Origin: Methanomicrobiales archaeon
Lineage (GTDB): Archaea; Halobacteriota; Syntropharchaeia; Alkanophagales; Methanospirareceae
NCBI GenBank assembly: GCA_003160755.1
Contig: QEXZ01000084.1
Location: 1-7,054, forward strand
Reading direction: 5' to 3'
DNA: 7,054 nucleotides
Every line of letters begins with the position of its first letter. Positions within the stretch are counted from its first letter, which is position 1. The notes beneath the pieces were generated by a model. The model was not told the DNA's origin. It was given only the letters and a program-made list of their open reading frames with translations, and made no database searches. Shown here piece after piece: positions 5,052-7,054 of the stretch. A program made the position numbers and the translations under genes.

Positions 5052-5675
5052 TCAAACCATCCCGACCTTTGCCTTCACTTTATCGAGACTCGTTTTTATT
5101 TCACTAATTTCTACTTTAAGCCATTCAACGTCTTCTTCAAGCCTTCCTTCGATAACTTCTCTTGTCTTTTCACTCTCCTCTCGTATCACATTTATCGTTT
5201 CGTCTTGTTTCTCCAGCATTCTGTTCTGATTTCCAATCATCGCATCCTGATTTCCAATCATCGCACCCTGATTCCCAAGCATCGCACCCTGATTCCCCAG
5301 CATCATGTCCAGCTTCCCAAGCACCATATCCTGTTTCCCGAGCATTCCCACACCTGCCTGCACTAATTTCGCCGTCTGTGAGACCATAAAGGACTGTCGA
5401 AAAGACTCAATACTCCTTACCTTTTCGGTATAGTCTTCCACTTCTACAGCAAGAACCGAGGCATCAGGAGGGTAATTCAACTGTACAAAATCCGTGAACC
5501 CGTTAATCTTTTCTTCTGGTCCGCCAATCAGGGCAACCAAACGTTGCTCATCGTCCACAACAACATTTCTTGCGTCGAAGTTCTCGATAAACAGACTTTC
5601 TACCTCGTTCAGCAGAAATAGTCGGTAACCCACATCGTGAACCTTTCCCTTTATTATTATCTTCTTCGCTTTCAT
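5052..5675 (-). CDS. Acylphosphatase-like protein with C-terminal heptad-repeat array
   Basis: The protein has 207 residues, against about 90 for a stand-alone acylphosphatase. Residues 1-92 match that fold: KGKVHDVGYRLFLL (9-22) occupies the phosphate-loop position, R18 corresponds to the catalytic arginine, and ARN (35-37) supplies N37 at the catalytic asparagine position. The usual VQGV is changed to VHDV, so activity is uncertain. Residues 111-159 are seven tandem 7-residue repeats of type MLGNQGA, and 160-205 is a charged region predicted to be coiled coil. No signal peptide or membrane segment is seen. ATG 5673-5675 is preceded directly by AAAAGGG, giving no properly spaced ribosome-binding site, so the mRNA may be nearly leaderless. 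It leads a two-gene unit with rpl24. The biological role is unknown; the repeats suggest oligomerisation or scaffolding. Confidence 0.75.
   Translation of the reverse strand: MKAKKIIIKGKVHDVGYRLFLLNEVESLFIENFDARNVVVDDEQRLVALIGGPEEKINGFTDFVQLNYPPDASVLAVEVEDYTEKVRSIESFRQSFMVSQTAKLVQAGVGMLGKQDMVLGKLDMMLGNQGAMLGNQGAMIGNQDAMIGNQNRMLEKQDETINVIREESEKTREVIEGRLEEDVEWLKVEISEIKTSLDKVKAKVGMV
5199..5345 (-). repeat. Seven 21-bp tandem repeats inside the acylphosphatase-like gene
   Basis: The DNA repeats with a 21-bp period and keeps the reading frame. Central units encode MLGNQGA, MLGNQGA, MIGNQDA and MIGNQNR; the outer units are more diverged (MLGKQDM, VLGKLDM, MLEKQDE). The four central units are nearly identical in DNA as well as in protein, which points to recent slippage or duplication. 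Confidence 0.85.
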
Positions 5676-5736
5676 CCCTTTTCAATTTTAAATTAAAGTA
5701 TTCAAATATAAAAGGATGCGTGATTTGAGGGGGCTT
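5676..5736. promoter_or_regulatory. Divergent promoter region, acylphosphatase-like gene / geranylgeranyl reductase
   Basis: The 61-bp gap is very AT-rich. AAATATAAAA (5704-5713) can serve as a TATA box for the + strand gene, placing the start of transcription near 5733-5737. Its complement TTTTATATTT can serve the - strand gene, placing that start near 5682. GAGGGGG (5727-5733) just before ATG 5737 is the only ribosome-binding-like signal. The two promoters would compete for one box or use overlapping ones; TTTAATTTAAA on the minus strand is an alternative. Confidence 0.45.
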
Positions 5737-6999
5737 ATGCGTGAATACGATATTGTCGTGGTAGGCGGCGGTCCAGCGGGATGTATGGCAGCGAAATATG
5801 CAGCAAAGGCGGGAGCTTCTACGCTGATTATAGAAGAGCATTCCGCAATAGGCGAACCTGTCCAGTGTGCAGGGCTTATAAGCAAAAGAGCAATAGAAGA
5901 AAGCGAACTGAAAAACATCGGGTCGTTCGTAAACTGCGAGTTGAAAGGGGCAATTGTTCATTCGCAATCGCATGAGCTGAGGATAGAATCACTATCTCCA
6001 GATAAGAGGGCTTTTGCTATAAGGCGGGATATTTTTGATAAGGACTTGGCGAAAGCCGCAATGGACGAAGGTGCGGAGTTAATTTTGAACAGCAAAGTAA
6101 AACATGTGAAGAAAGGGGGGAAGAGGGAGGGGGCAAAGCTAACGATACTGTCTGCTGCTAATACCACCAATGCAGACGTAAAAGAGGAAAACGAGATAAA
6201 GGCAAACGTGGTCATTGGCGCTGATGGCTGGAGAAGCGGAATAGCCAGAATGGCAGGGCTAACCGTCACAAAAAACTTCCTGAACTGCGTACAAATAGAA
6301 GGGCAGTATGAAATACACGAACCCGTTGCAGATATTTTCGTGGGTAAAACCATTGCGCCTGGTTTCTTCGCATGGGTCATCCCGATTGGCGAAACCACGG
6401 CTCGAATCGGTCTCTGCATAGACAAAAGGTTTTCACCGCATCCAAATCCTCTACCGTTTTTAAAAAGAATCTTATCCGGGCACCCGGTCATTGCGAAGAA
6501 ATACAAAGGCACACAATCAAAGTTTACTGCAGGGGGAATCCCCATTCCGACGGAAAGGCAGAAGACCGTAAAAGCCGAGGATGGTACAGGAATACTACTG
6601 GTCGGCGATGCAGCGGCTCAGGTAAAGCCAATCACAGGCGGAGGAGTGTACTACGGGATGAAGTGCGGTAAGATAGCGGGAGAAGCCGCAGCAAGAGCAT
6701 GCCTGGAAAAAAACATGGAGCTGCTGAACGGATACGAAAAAAGATGGCAGGAGGAAATAGGGGCGGAGATAGCTTTTGGACTGAAGATTCACCGGTTGAG
6801 GTGTGTACTTGGCGATAAGGACTTCGATAGGATATGTCAGGCATTGTCAAAATACGATATGATACAGCGAATAACGAATCGTGGGGATATGGATTATCCT
6901 TCCTTTGTATTTCGTGAGCTGTTAAAAAATCCCGGTATCATTATGTTAATGGCGAAAAGCATCATAAAATATTTATATGCAAAGCGAAAGATAAGGTAA
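5737..6999 (+). CDS. Geranylgeranyl reductase family FAD-dependent enzyme
   Basis: This 420-residue flavoprotein belongs to the family of digeranylgeranylglycerophospholipid reductases, which saturate the isoprenoid chains of archaeal membrane lipids at the cytoplasmic membrane. Features in order: the FAD-binding motif DIVVVGGGPAG (5-15); PVQCAGLIS (41-49) with C44 at the conserved active-site cysteine; AIRRDIFDKDLA (94-105); GADGWRS (161-167); FFAWVIPIG (210-218), the aromatic/proline motif of the substrate pocket; and GDAAAQVKPITGGGVYYG (290-307), the second FAD/phosphate-binding motif. I prefer ATG 5737 over the in-frame ATG 5716, because family members start only a few residues before the glycine motif and GAGGGGG precedes 5737. 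Related reductases act on other prenyl substrates such as menaquinone, so the exact substrate is inferred. It is divergent from the acylphosphatase-like gene and precedes a ribosomal protein gene. Confidence 0.9.
   Translation: MREYDIVVVGGGPAGCMAAKYAAKAGASTLIIEEHSAIGEPVQCAGLISKRAIEESELKNIGSFVNCELKGAIVHSQSHELRIESLSPDKRAFAIRRDIFDKDLAKAAMDEGAELILNSKVKHVKKGGKREGAKLTILSAANTTNADVKEENEIKANVVIGADGWRSGIARMAGLTVTKNFLNCVQIEGQYEIHEPVADIFVGKTIAPGFFAWVIPIGETTARIGLCIDKRFSPHPNPLPFLKRILSGHPVIAKKYKGTQSKFTAGGIPIPTERQKTVKAEDGTGILLVGDAAAQVKPITGGGVYYGMKCGKIAGEAAARACLEKNMELLNGYEKRWQEEIGAEIAFGLKIHRLRCVLGDKDFDRICQALSKYDMIQRITNRGDMDYPSFVFRELLKNPGIIMLMAKSIIKYLYAKRKIR
6972..6979 (+). promoter_or_regulatory. Possible TATA box for the downstream ribosomal gene
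   Basis: TTTATATG, preceded by A-rich sequence, lies inside the last codons of the reductase gene. Transcription would start near 7001 and give a leader of about 36 nt before ATG 7037. It may supplement readthrough from the reductase gene. Confidence 0.35.
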
Positions 7000-7036
7000 A
7001 TAGATTAAGAAAAGGTAAGTAGAGGGCTTAGACAAA

Positions 7037-7054
7037 ATGGCAAGGATGTATGCA
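7037..7054 (+). CDS. rps15: Probable ribosomal protein uS15, N-terminal six codons
   Basis: The final 18 bases read MARMYA. Archaeal small-subunit protein S15 starts with MARMHA, MARIHA or close variants, and few other proteins do. AGAGGG (7021-7026) lies about 10 nt upstream and could be the ribosome-binding site. The gene continues beyond the window. With only six residues visible, this is a recognition by N-terminal pattern and could be wrong. Confidence 0.55.

Noticed and set aside
4667..5107. 146-codon plus-strand open frame opposite rpl24
   Set aside because: uL24 on the other strand is clearly real; this is its shadow.
5199..5345. CRISPR-like array
   Set aside because: The 21-bp units are contiguous, without spacers, and keep the reading frame of a protein. 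They are a coding tandem repeat.
6430..6460. SPHPNPLP residues in the reductase, resembling the translation of a common bacterial C/T-rich genomic repeat
   Set aside because: The underlying DNA does not match that repeat well, and the segment fits a variable loop of the reductase.
5958..6545. 195-codon minus-strand open frame within the reductase gene
   Set aside because: It is a mirror of the reductase coding frame with no motif or ribosome-binding site.

Overview
The window is chromosomal DNA from a euryarchaeon. Three things show this: archaeal information-processing proteins (SBDS, the exosome subunits Rrp4/Rrp41/Rrp42, transcription factor TFE, ribosomal protein uL24), an archaeal-type geranylgeranyl reductase for ether-lipid saturation, and AT-rich TATA-like promoters with oligo-T terminators. 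Arginine is written mostly as AGA/AGG/CGA and isoleucine often as ATA. A lineage near the ANME-1/Syntrophoarchaea/Archaeoglobi side of the Euryarchaeota is a guess from gene order and codon style, not something the sequence proves.

Region 1 (1-3121, + strand) is the archaeal proteasome-exosome superoperon: the 3' end of the 20S proteasome alpha subunit, then sbds, rrp4, rrp41 and rrp42, with gaps of 2 to 14 nt. It joins protein turnover, 60S/50S maturation and 3'-to-5' RNA processing. An oligo-T tract about 36 nt after rrp42 probably ends the transcript.

Region 2 (3122-3464) has no gene, but 3136-3344 is unusually structured. An 18-bp imperfect inverted repeat encloses three further inverted-repeat units in a row, the last of which can fold as a three-way junction. 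A tfe promoter follows.

Region 3 (3465-4504, + strand) holds tfe and an overlapping HD-domain phosphohydrolase-like gene. Region 4 (4505-4677) is a convergent intergenic gap. It carries more copies of the same AACCACAAGATTACAC-type repeat, again facing each other as an inverted pair, plus a hairpin/T-tract terminator.

Region 5 (4678-5675, - strand) is a two-gene unit: an acylphosphatase-like protein with a C-terminal array of seven 7-residue repeats, and ribosomal protein uL24, which here is not among its usual ribosomal neighbours. Region 6 (5676-7054, + strand) starts at a short divergent AT-rich promoter region. It carries a geranylgeranyl-reductase family flavoprotein and the first six codons of what is probably ribosomal protein uS15.

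The most unexplained parts are the structured repeat element at 3136-3344 with its sister repeats at 4520-4674, and the heptad-repeat acylphosphatase-like protein.
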